Part shown: positions 51,095 through 59,955 of the stretch, piece by piece
How positions within the stretch are numbered: the stretch's first letter is position 1
Layout of the letters: every line of letters begins with the position of its first letter
DNA from: Triops longicaudatus
Lineage: Eukaryota > Arthropoda > Branchiopoda > Notostraca > Triopsidae
Direction: 5' to 3'
Assembly (NCBI GenBank): GCA_022885665.1
Contig: JAGQDJ010000077.1
Span: 744,001-808,000, forward strand
Length of the DNA: 64,000 nucleotides
Program-made: the position numbers and the translations under genes
The notes under the pieces: model-generated
The model's input: only the letters and a program-made list of their open reading frames with translations
The model's database searches: none
Told to the model about the DNA's origin: nothing

Positions 51095-52558
51095 CTCGCG
51101 CATGTTGGGTATTGACGAACAGAACAAAACATTCGAAGCAATTCTTATTGGTGATCCGGATGAGAGTAATCCTAGCTGAGTAACGTGTATATCAAAGCAG
51201 AAAACACAAGGTAAGACTTCTTAATTGACCGTGCCCAGCTTAGACATAACTTTGCCGACACACAGCTACCAGCAGTAAATTGAGGGCCAATTTTCCCCAG
51301 TTACTAATCACGCGAAGCTTCGTTTAGCAGACGCCGGTGATAAAGCTGGAAAGCGATATGAAACTTACCAAACGATATTGGCAAAGCACTGCATCCTTGC
51401 GTTGCTCCGGGACTTAACAAGACACTGGAAATCAGAATGGATATATGCACTGTCAAAGTAAGTGTAAAACAAGTGCAAATTTTCAGCTCGTTAACCCAGT
51501 AAAAAACTGTGTATGTCCATGTAAATCACTTAACCACTGTTAGAATTCTTGGAAACCAGACCAGTGTGTCGGATTCTGGCAAGTTATTGCGTTGACCAAC
51601 GAATTTGCAAACAGTTGCAACTAGCAGTAAAAGGTCATGCAACAATGTCGAAGTTGCAGTGCCCCAGGCACATACACCGAGTACCCATAGTTGGTTATTT
51701 TTCTTGGAACCTCAACTTTTTTCGCCGGAGTGCGTGACATTCCAAGCACGATACACAATTCAAGGTCTGTTCATAATGTACTCATGCCAGCTTAACTTGC
51801 TTCTTCTCGATGCACGCTGGATGGATCACAATACAAGTCCCAGCTTCTTTTATTAGATCGGAAATTCTTGCAGGGAGCCTTATTTCCATTTAACCCACAC
51901 AGAACAGCGCCTTTTTTCTTTCCTTTTTTAATATAACTGTTTGGCAACCCTTATCAGAGTAAAAGACTTTAAAGGTCGCAACAATTTAGCCAAAAAGTAA
52001 TAGACTGCACAAATTGTCTCCAAAAACGACAGCTTAAATGATTTCTTGGCGCCAAGGTAGGAAATAACTCCTTTAATTGATCCAGAATGACGTTTTATGA
52101 CGCCTAATGGCAGAGTAGATGAAAATGATGTGGCAGGCAGGAAAATAACAGAATTGGCCATGCAGTGACAAAAAGCGTACACCTTGAATGTTCTCCTTTT
52201 GTTACAGGGCAAAACAATGGCACTTGAAAACAACTTCAGAACCCAACTTCAAAATGCACTCGAGCAGAAAAAATCGGCTTTGCACCTTTACCGGAAAATG
52301 CAAAAATTATTGAATGACGTTTACACGCTAGTAACCTCCTTTGACACTCTTGACTTTCGGCACTCGATACAGAATGCTCTTGCGCGGGGATACCTAACCA
52401 AAACTGAGAAACTGATCTCAGACACAGTTCCAAAAGAAAACTGGTTAAGCTACGGCGAAGGACTTCAACTTTGCCTTGGCTTCCTTCCTTCTTTCTCGTC
52501 CTCCGCACCTCTGCTGGGCCAAGACTTGCTCGATGAGCTTTTGGGCTTGGTCCTATAA
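51095..52558 (+). CDS. Unidentified spliced gene, 3' part, helical C-terminus
   Basis: The product is not recognised. Exons proposed: 51095-51165, 51331-51457, 51628-51764 and a terminal exon 52208-52558. The second is the best formed: it lies between CGTTTAGCAG and TCAAA|GTAAGT and reads KRYETYQTILAKHCILALL then RDLTRHWKSEWIYALS. The terminal exon follows TTTGTTACAG and encodes 116 residues, starting GKTMALENNFRTQLQNAL and rich in Leu, Gln, Lys and Glu. It is probably a long helix or coiled coil, and ends LLDELLGLVL then TAA. The first three exons join in phase. The join from 51764 (phase 1) to 52208 (phase 0) does not, so an exon is missing or the third exon is wrong. The 5' end was not found. 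A TRIM-like coiled coil is one speculative reading of the terminal exon. Confidence 0.4.
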
Positions 52559-53379
52559 GTCAACGTTTTCCTTGCAGGAGATTCAATTTTAATGAACTAA
52601 TCGCCTCCAGCTGCTTTCCCGCGTGACTTCCTGAAGATTCCACAGAACCACGACAGTGTAAACTGCTGAAAAAAGTTACCACTGTTAAACTTTGCAACAA
52701 CGAATTTCGTTACCTAAAACTTGGCATTGTCTGATCAAGTAGTCTTAAGGAATTCATAACAAGATTAGAAAAGTGGTACTGGCACACAATAGTGAGCTCC
52801 ACCCAAGTTTACGGATAATTTAGGCAAGGATCTTTGGTAACACTCCTCGACTTCTAGTGTTCCTGACAAGAGTGAAGAAGAGAATCCTTTCGATGAACAA
52901 AGCGAGGCCATCCTTCATTGATCACGACGAACGAATAGGACAGTCACAGTATTAATGACGCAAGGAGAGAAAAACATGAAAATAGAACGAAGGAATGTCA
53001 CAAAAGGCTATATTCGGTAGGTTAATATCGCGTAGTAAACTTGAAGGCATTACAACTAATCGCATGTCAAAAACAGAACAGCGTGCCTTTGGAAGGGTCC
53101 AATGCGCCTTTTATGCTACAGCTCGAAGGTCAGCCATTAGGAGCGCCATTGCAGCATTTGAAGACAGAACGTACTAATTCCATGATGCCGTCAACTCATA
53201 ACTCAGGACGCCTACTAATCTATGACGTAATCCTCAGATTGGTACTTGGTTGTACGACGTCTAACCATCCCCCTTACATGGTCAAGTTCTTATTATGCGA
53301 GATAAACTAGGCAACTATGGAATCGTGAATATGTATACAAAAAGCTCGTCAAGCTCTACTCGTTTCTATTCATTCGCAG
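52559..53379. other. Spacer or undetected 5' exons of the next gene
   Basis: Two overlapping plus-strand frames (52995-53177 and 53041-53310) are open through the same bases. The first could end AGAAC|GTACTA and would join the exon at 53380 in phase, but the donor is poor. I cannot choose between them. Confidence 0.3.
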
Positions 53380-53823
53380 GAAACCAACAGTAGTCACTTT
53401 CGTAGTTGCCCGAAACCACGCTAAGGTCACTGCATGCTTTGTCGGAAAAGAGAGCGGCTTTAATGTCTCCATTAACCTTGTTACCCCAAGCTCGTTTTCT
53501 AAAGATCCTATCACAGCTAAAGATTTCGTCTTTCACTTAGGAGATTTAAAGTTCAGGTAAAAATAATTAAGACCAGTGGACCAGACTAGACACGTAAATA
53601 AAACTGTGATATATAAACCTAATATGGAAATTGCTGGCCCTGACAAGATTCACGGTTAAATGCTGTTTGCAATAAATCTAGCGACCCAGGGGACGGTGAC
53701 GAGCCGTCATTTCTTTCATCCTGGTGTCTCAGTGGAGTTGAGTATAAATCGGACGACCATAAACCGACTTACGGATGCCCGGAAGAAATACAGGACAAAA
53801 CTGTGAAGGAAGTCAACCAATAG
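53380..53823 (+). CDS. Unidentified spliced gene, last two exons
   Basis: Two exons join in phase: 53380-53556 (acceptor CATTCGCAG, donor TTCAG|GTAAAA) and 53682-53823 (acceptor AAATCTAG, stop TAG). The first encodes a strand-rich segment with TVVTFVVARNHAKVTACFVG and FVFHLGDLKF. The second is acidic and Cys-containing, with DPGDGDEPSFLSSWC, and ends KTVKEVNQ. I do not recognise the family. The upstream exon must end in phase 2 and was not found with confidence. The next proposed coding frame starts only 25 bases after the stop, so these exons and 53849-54710 may belong to one gene with alternative 3' splicing. Confidence 0.4.
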
Positions 53824-53848
53824 GAAATTCACTTACCTAACAGCCAAG

Positions 53849-54710
53849 ATGTGTGCTACGTCATCAATTTCATCGAGGTTCTGGCCAGCGCTTCGTGCTG
53901 CCTTTTTGCACCGGAATTTGCTACCCGGACTTGCAATTTTTGGCACAGCTTTTTTACTCGTTGAAGGAGAAATCCTAAACAAGAAATACTTGATTAAAAT
54001 CCTTGGAGATTTCGAAAAGGTAGATGGAAAAATAAAGAAATTTGATATTCCAAAGAGCGCATTTTTTTCTGAATTTCTTCAGAAAACGAATTTCTCCTCG
54101 AGAAATTCTTCTTTCTTGCGAAGGTTTTCTTAACTATATCTTACTAATATCTCTTTAGTACTTGCTTGTTTTTTTTTTTACTTATTTTCTAAGAAACCGA
54201 ACTCAGTAAATAACTGCCAAACTGCAAGAACTCGAAATACTGAGGACAGTGCCTCCAACGATGAAAAAGTGTGGCTGCTGGTAAGCTCATCATTACTTGC
54301 CAAACGAAAGAAGGTACTAACAAGCAATCCAAGTTGGCAAACCTCTTCCTCACTTGAGTAATAACCATTCCAATTAAGGCAATAGTATTCTAGTTTGAAA
54401 GAAGTTTACAGAAAGAGCCAAACCCACGTGGTTTATTACAGTAACGTTCGTAGTAGCTTTCTTTCGAAAAGGCAGACACAACTTGAGAGAAATGGCAATT
54501 CCAGCCACACAAAAGAAGTGTCTACACAGAAAAAGTTGGAAGAACACCCAAAACCAGTAAAGAGCGAAAATCCGTAACTGTATGTGAAAGCTACAGGAAG
54601 TGCTATTATAACTTACTTCGTTTCAATGATGGCTCTCGTCTTAGTTGCCTTGTTACCATCATGTTTCATTTCCTGAAAAAACTAAGTACCACTTTGTGGA
54701 TCTCCTCTAA
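53849..54710 (+). CDS. Unidentified spliced gene, four exons, possible membrane anchor
   Basis: Exons 53849-54019, 54194-54357, 54412-54556 and 54645-54710 join in phase to about 181 residues. The start ATG follows an acceptor-like TTACCTAACAG by five bases. The first exon has an Arg-containing N-terminus and one hydrophobic stretch (LLPGLAIFGTAFLLV), which could be a signal anchor or mitochondrial inner-membrane segment. The middle is polar and Ser/Lys-rich (QTSSSLE, KEVSTQKKLEEHPKP) and the end reads FPEKTKYHFVDLL. All three introns are GT-AG; the second is 54 bases. In the first exon all three forward frames are open for about 40 codons, so the frame choice is not secure. Function is unknown. 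Confidence 0.35.
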
Positions 54711-56152
54711 TTGTCAATATTTGCAAACCAAATGGTAAAAAGGGTAGACGCAGGCTACTCGCGACCAAGGAGATAAAACCATCATAAATGTCGTTGGAGC
54801 TGCACAATATGGGACAACTAGCACCACCCTCGTGACAAAGTCCTTTAGATGCCTCTTTGACATCCCAATGGATTTCACTGCATAAACCCAAGTAACATAT
54901 TTTATTCCATGCAAAATTGTATAAACGAAATCTTTGCCAAGAGTTTCAGTGTTTATTACTATAACACACAACTGGCTTCTTCAGCGTCCAAGAGCATTGA
55001 GAAAACAATTCCCAAATATGAAGCTCGTGATACACCGGCGACATTAAAACCCGGTTATGTAATATGCATCACTCCACGTCAAGTTGTTATTCCTCAGAGC
55101 GAGTAGTAAGGGTTGGAAGCTACTGTGTTTGACATGTGAAGCAAAATACACACTGGACGGTCCTTAAAACAAATCCACAGCACGAGCACCGCTGCAATCA
55201 CAACATTCGTAAGCCAAGTTCACTCAGTAATGAAACGATTCCGGCATAAGACAAGCAATGCGAAGCACACATTACCCTCCATGCACCTCTCCCTAAGCGA
55301 ATATCTGCGATGGGTGGTAAAGGAGGTAGTATAACTAACCATATTTAAACCGACCTGCAGGTAATGCCCGAGTGCCTGAGAATCTGGTCAGGAATGCTGC
55401 TTAGCCACCTGGGCGTCCAAGCACAAATGCATAACAGAAGTTGTAACCTTCCTTCCCGTTCCTGAACGCGGATGTCGGGTCCTTCAAGTCTACCAGCCAG
55501 TCAAGGCTTCATCTGAGACCCTATTCCAAACATGCATCAAATGACTGCGCTCGGTGACGGGCCCAACCGGCCGGAACCCTTTAAAGCATGTCTGCCTGCG
55601 AGTTTGCTTTTCAACCCGTACTGATAAGACAATCAGGGTGACAAGCCGCTTAAAACAGTAGCCTTTGACTACAACCGGATCTCATTGTTACGGGCGATTA
55701 AAGAAAAAGAGGCTGCAATTTACATAAAAAAGAAGCGCACCTTTAATTCATAACTGACCAGTTATGTCAGTGAGACGAGAGAAAAAAAAGCCCCGAGCTT
55801 AGAGGCAGGTAACGGGAATCCGTATTTTAATGAGCACGGATTTGGCTTTCGGTATGCACTCAAATGCCCGGGCCACTACCGGGAGTGCTCAACACCACGC
55901 ATAAATGGTTATCCATAGTAAAATAGGTTATTACTTTTTGAGGTCACTCTAAAGATTATTCTATTTCACCTAAGGCGTTGGCTTATATAACCAACTTCCA
56001 TTGGTAGGTCAGTGGGTTTGATTTGTAATGAAAATAAGGCTGTAGAAAAAAACTCATGCATGTATTAAATACGCACGTATTGTGCACATATACGCAATAA
56101 GTTACAAAGGTATGCGTACAGATTTGAAACCTGACGGACAGGAAAAAAATCA
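54711..56152. other. Interval before the tRNA gene, no settled gene
   Basis: At 54682-54885 frames on both strands look protein-like and follow plausible acceptors: plus 54754-54885, containing KTIINVVGAAQYGTTSTT, and minus 54877-54682, containing GGASCPILCSSNDIYDGF. At most one is likely to be real. From 54886 to 56152 I see no gene, repeat family or RNA. Confidence 0.35.
56143..56149 (-). terminator. RNA polymerase III oligo-T terminator
   Basis: Seven A on the plus strand give seven T in the sense of the tRNA, starting four bases after its 3' end. This is a standard polymerase III stop. Confidence 0.85.
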
Positions 56153-56224
56153 TAGCAGAGCGTGGTTTCGATCCACGGACCTCTGGGTTATGGGCCCAGC
56201 ACGCTTCCACTGCGCCACTCTGCT
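56153..56224 (-). tRNA. Initiator tRNA-Met (CAT)
   Basis: The minus strand folds into a 72-nt cloverleaf: acceptor AGCAGAG/CTCTGCT with discriminator A, D stem GCGC/GCGT, anticodon loop CCCATAA (anticodon CAT), and T stem CGTGG/CCACG around loop ATCGAAA. Features of the eukaryotic initiator are present: an A1-T72 pair, three G-C pairs at the base of the anticodon stem (GGG/CCC), and A rather than T at the start of the T loop. There is no intron. The 3' CCA is not encoded, as usual in eukaryotes. Internal box B is GGATCGAAACC. From memory, it differs from the human gene mainly in the T stem, where both strands change and pairing is kept. Confidence 0.97.
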
Positions 56225-56283
56225 CTGATTACAGCTAGTGAATAAGCCTTCCAAGTATGGCTGTAGACACAAGCGCCCACGCC

Positions 56284-59200
56284 TTATTCTACTGTGACAC
56301 ACTGAACCTTCTGCTTCTTGGGCTTTGGGACATCGCTGCTCACGGTTTTACTCTTTTGATTGGTCGGAACGGCCGAGGTTTCGTGAGAATTTGTCATCGA
56401 GTTTTCTACCACCATTTGAACTTTAACCTTCCCCGATTTTACAGATGGATACCGGCTCCCTGGTCAGAACCAAAAGATTTCGAATATTTTATTTCTTTCG
56501 TCCCAATATTTTTCGCTGCATGGAATAGAATCTCGTTATATCGAATTTCTTGGAACCACGAAAACTAGTCGTTATATCCGAAGTTCTTTAAATCAGACGA
56601 ATTTTCATTCATATATAAAATATTCAAATTTATATTTCGGGACCTTACGACTCGTGTACTGTAGCCGGCAGTTCGTTGTAAAAGAATTCGCTTTAACGAG
56701 ATTCTCCTGATGTTCAACAGCTACTATACCTGGTAGCAAGTAGCTAATTGTGCTGTATGGTGTAAAATGGAAGTCTTCTTTAAGGTATCCCTCAACAAGC
56801 AAAAACGCTACAACTTTTTCACAAGCGTCGCGTTCTAAAGGAGGCGCATTTACTCCAGCTACCCGTAAATTAGCTTGCCCTTTGCCAAACCACGCATCAA
56901 GCAGTTTTTGACCTGGTAATGAAGTCTTCACATTAGGAGAAATCTATTGTTTCCTTTTTCGCGCATGGCTTTATTAATTTGTGTTCACAAAATAAAGTGA
57001 AGAAAGGAGAGTTATTACCTGTCACACGAACTTCGATCTCTTGGGCGTGTTCCAATATTGAGCACAAAGCTCGGCAGTAATCCGTAATATCCAACAGGCG
57101 CGTTTTTATTTTTCCGCTGTGACAATGATCACACATACTGTTACACTGGCTGCTTTCCCATTGCTCCCCAAAATGTTCCGCTATAATACTTCGACGACAC
57201 CTGTAAAAAAACGTAAGTAAGTTAGGCGTTCCCTCCTTTTCCGTAATTGTTTCAAAAAACAACAGGTTTTAGTCCGAAGTAAAGTGACCGTAAAACCTAC
57301 CGAACGGGGTCTATACTATACGAAACCATAGCATACAGCTTGGAAAGCCCCGTTTGCTCCGTAAACACCATGCCACTCAGCTTAAAAACGTCAGCCAATC
57401 GATAGAATACAATGCAATACGCTTTACCGTCATCACGTCCCGCTCGTCCACTTTCCTAGTCACCGCAACGAAAAACAGTGCCATGGCGAAGAACAAGGGA
57501 GAAAATAGGAAAAAGAAACAAACACATAAGTAAAAGCCAAAGTGTCTTTCTCACTCCTGGGTCTATCTTGAACTCACTTGATAGAAATTCTCCATAGACT
57601 TTGAAATAGAATGGTGGATAACGAAACGAACATTGGGCTTGTCAATGCCCATCCCGAACGCAATTGTTGCCACTACGGCCTAACATGAACGAAATAGCGA
57701 CCTAGAGCATCTATCTACACGAATGTTCGTCACGATAAGTGAAAAAGACAGCAATATGTTTCGGTTATATCTCAATACGGGAAACGAAGCGTAGAAACGG
57801 GAAGAAATGCTTGAACTACGAAGAAATGAACGTGGTTTTCCACACGCAGTTCGGTTTTCTTCGTCAGATGAAGGAAACTTGGTAACTCTGAATGAGACTT
57901 CTAAGAAAGCCATTCAAAAAGTAGAAGATGGGCTACGAAAGATTGTGTGCGTCGAAACGTGCATAAGAGTTCCGTTTCCCCAATATATGCCGCCGGGTGT
58001 TTCAAAGAGCCTTCTCGATTAATTTTCCCGTTCCATATTGCTGTCTTAGAAAAATTTCTCTATTTTTCTCCTCTATGTTACCTGATATTCATCGCTGAGC
58101 CATTTCTGATGAACATTACTCCGAACTTTCGAGTCAAGGTTAGCGTGATAGCAACCGACTCGAATTTTTCTTTTCCGTAGCTCTTCTGTTAAATCTTCTG
58201 ATTCTTTGATAGTAGTTGCATAGATAATCCCAGACTGAGATTTAAATCTGCTTTGAAGCAAATCCGCTAAAGTGTCAATGAATTCCGATTTGTTGACTGG
58301 TTTTGTCCGAACTTCGTAGAAGAGATTAGGGCGATTAAAGGACGCTTTGAAAACTAAACAGCTTGGAAGGCCGAGAATTTTCTTCACGTCTTGAATAACT
58401 TGAGAGGTAGCGGTGGCCGTGAGACCCATTATTGGAACGCCGGGAAACAAACCACGGAAGACGTTCAAGAATTTGTAATCTAGGAAAATAAATGGTTTTT
58501 AAAGCAAAGAAATTCAATAAGAATTGTTCATGACAAACCTGGGCGGAAATCGTGGCCCCACTGCGAACAACAGTGGACTTCGTCTATTGCAAGTCTAGCA
58601 AAGCGTTTGAGGGCAAACATCTTCTGCACTTTGGCCATAAAGGCTTTACTCTTCGCTAGCTTTTCTGGTGTGACATATAGGAGCTTCAGATCCGACTTCT
58701 TGTCTAACATGGCCTGAAAAAATATTATTTAGGACGATATTTGCAATAAAGTTACAGAATATTACAGCATGGACTGATTTGACTTCTTCCTTTGTAGACG
58801 AGGCGTTTAATAAGGCCGCATTAATGCTGAGTTTTTTTAATGCCATGAGCTGGTCCTCCATCAATGCTACCAAAGGAGACACTACTATTGTTATACCTGT
58901 AGAAGAACAAAAACCTTTATTACGAGATTCGTTTTTACTTTTGTTTTGCAATTAAAAAAAAAATAATCACCGTCACTGACGACTGCTGGCAACTGATAGC
59001 AAAGGCTTTTTCCTCCACCTGTAGGCATGATAAGTATGATGTCATGTCCTGCCATACTAGCGTTAATTGCTGAAAGCTGCTGGGGCCGAAACTCGTTTAA
59101 CTTGAAGACAGTTCGCAAGGCTTTTCGCACGCCATCGGTCCATTTGAACGACCCGTTCTCCCAGTCCAAGCTATTAAGCTTAGCCGAATTACTTTCGCTT

Positions 59201-59385
59201 ATGAATTCTAGCAACTGGGCTCTGGATTTTTCTAAATCATTTTTCTTGCGTTGTAGGGATGCGATTTGATGCTCTATATCGGCGAGTTTGATGTCAATAT
59301 CCTCCAATTCTACAAATTTTAGAGGTGAAAAGTAAATCGCTCGGAGTATTTACATACTTTCTTGATATTCATCATTGGAGGCCAT
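56284..59385 (-). CDS. RECQL: ATP-dependent DNA helicase RecQ-like 1
   Basis: Ten exons join in phase: 59385-59358, 59309-58971, 58896-58766, 58713-58539, 58479-58082, 57679-57578, 57455-57301, 57200-57019, 56912-56730 and 56459-56284. They predict 622 residues (human RECQL1 649). The enzyme unwinds DNA 3' to 5' and restores stalled replication forks in the nucleus. An N-terminal coiled coil (IDIKLADIEHQIASLQ) is typical of RECQL1. Helicase motifs: FRPQQLSAIN, Walker A MPTGGGKS (Lys110), AIDEVHCCSQWGHDFRP (DEVH box), GLTATAT, SFNRPNLFYEVR, GCYHANL, FGMGIDKPNVRFVIH and ESGRAGRDD. The zinc site has all four Cys (VRCRRSI, then SQCNSMCDHC). The winged-helix region keeps LRVAGV and FTPYSTISYL. The tail PKPKKQKV is a likely nuclear signal. 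The last exon was placed at 56459 because it alone restores phase and supplies this tail. Intron 9 carries a MITE-like element. Confidence 0.96.
56524..56710. mobile_element. MITE-like element in RECQL intron 9, copy 5
   Basis: The left end AATAGAATCTCGTTATATCG is mirrored by TTTAACGAGATTCTCCTGAT at the right end. The interior has CGGGACCTTACGACTCGTG then TACTGTAGCCGGCAGTTCGT, matching copy 4 at most positions. About 190 bp. It ends about 20 bases from the 5' splice site of the intron 56460-56729. Confidence 0.65.
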
Positions 59386-59955
59386 ATTCTGGATATTTAA
59401 TTTCTCATTTGCTTCCTGAAGTTGCCGTAGAGCACTTGTAGCAATGACATCCACGTGCGTGTTTCTATTTTGTTGATAAAACCGTGCGCTTTTCACAGCC
59501 AGGTGGCTACTAATTCAAATTTTCTGGGCGCCAAGTCAGCTTCTCACGTCGTATATTCTTGGTTCTTCGCAATCGTAATGTTATTTGATAAGTGTATGTC
59601 TTGACGTAGTTTCAAAACGAAAAAATGACGCTTACGACTGATATTACAACAACGTTCACATTAAACTCGAAGCCAACAACGGCCAAAAGAACAATGGATA
59701 CACGGATGGACATTCTGACTCTTGCAATCTGAAGTACGAAACACTTCAGTGTAATTTATGTATTTCGCATAGTTTAAAATAGATACAAATAAGTTGTTAG
59801 AAAAGATATACAAAAACACTCCACTCTAAGAACACGAAACTCATTTTTACATAACTGTAAAAACAGACTAAGCAGGAAAAAAAATCAGTTTACGTGTGAA
59901 AGGCACAGTGCTTATCGTTTTCAGTATTATATTTATGCGTGAAGTTCAAGAAAGA
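59386..59955. other. Spacer between the WD40 gene and RECQL
   Basis: About 570 bp between the stop codon of the WD40 gene and the RECQL start, both on the minus strand. It should contain the WD40 gene 3' UTR and the RECQL promoter. No TATA box or other element stands out. Confidence 0.5.

Noticed and set aside
56257..56568. A 103-codon plus-strand frame
   Set aside because: It is antisense to the last RECQL exon (56459-56284), which is needed to complete the helicase gene in phase.
56605..56729. Reading RECQL straight through past 56730 to a stop at 56605
   Set aside because: This sequence is the MITE-like element in intron 9. Splicing at CCAG|GTATAG to 56459 gives a basic tail expected for the family.
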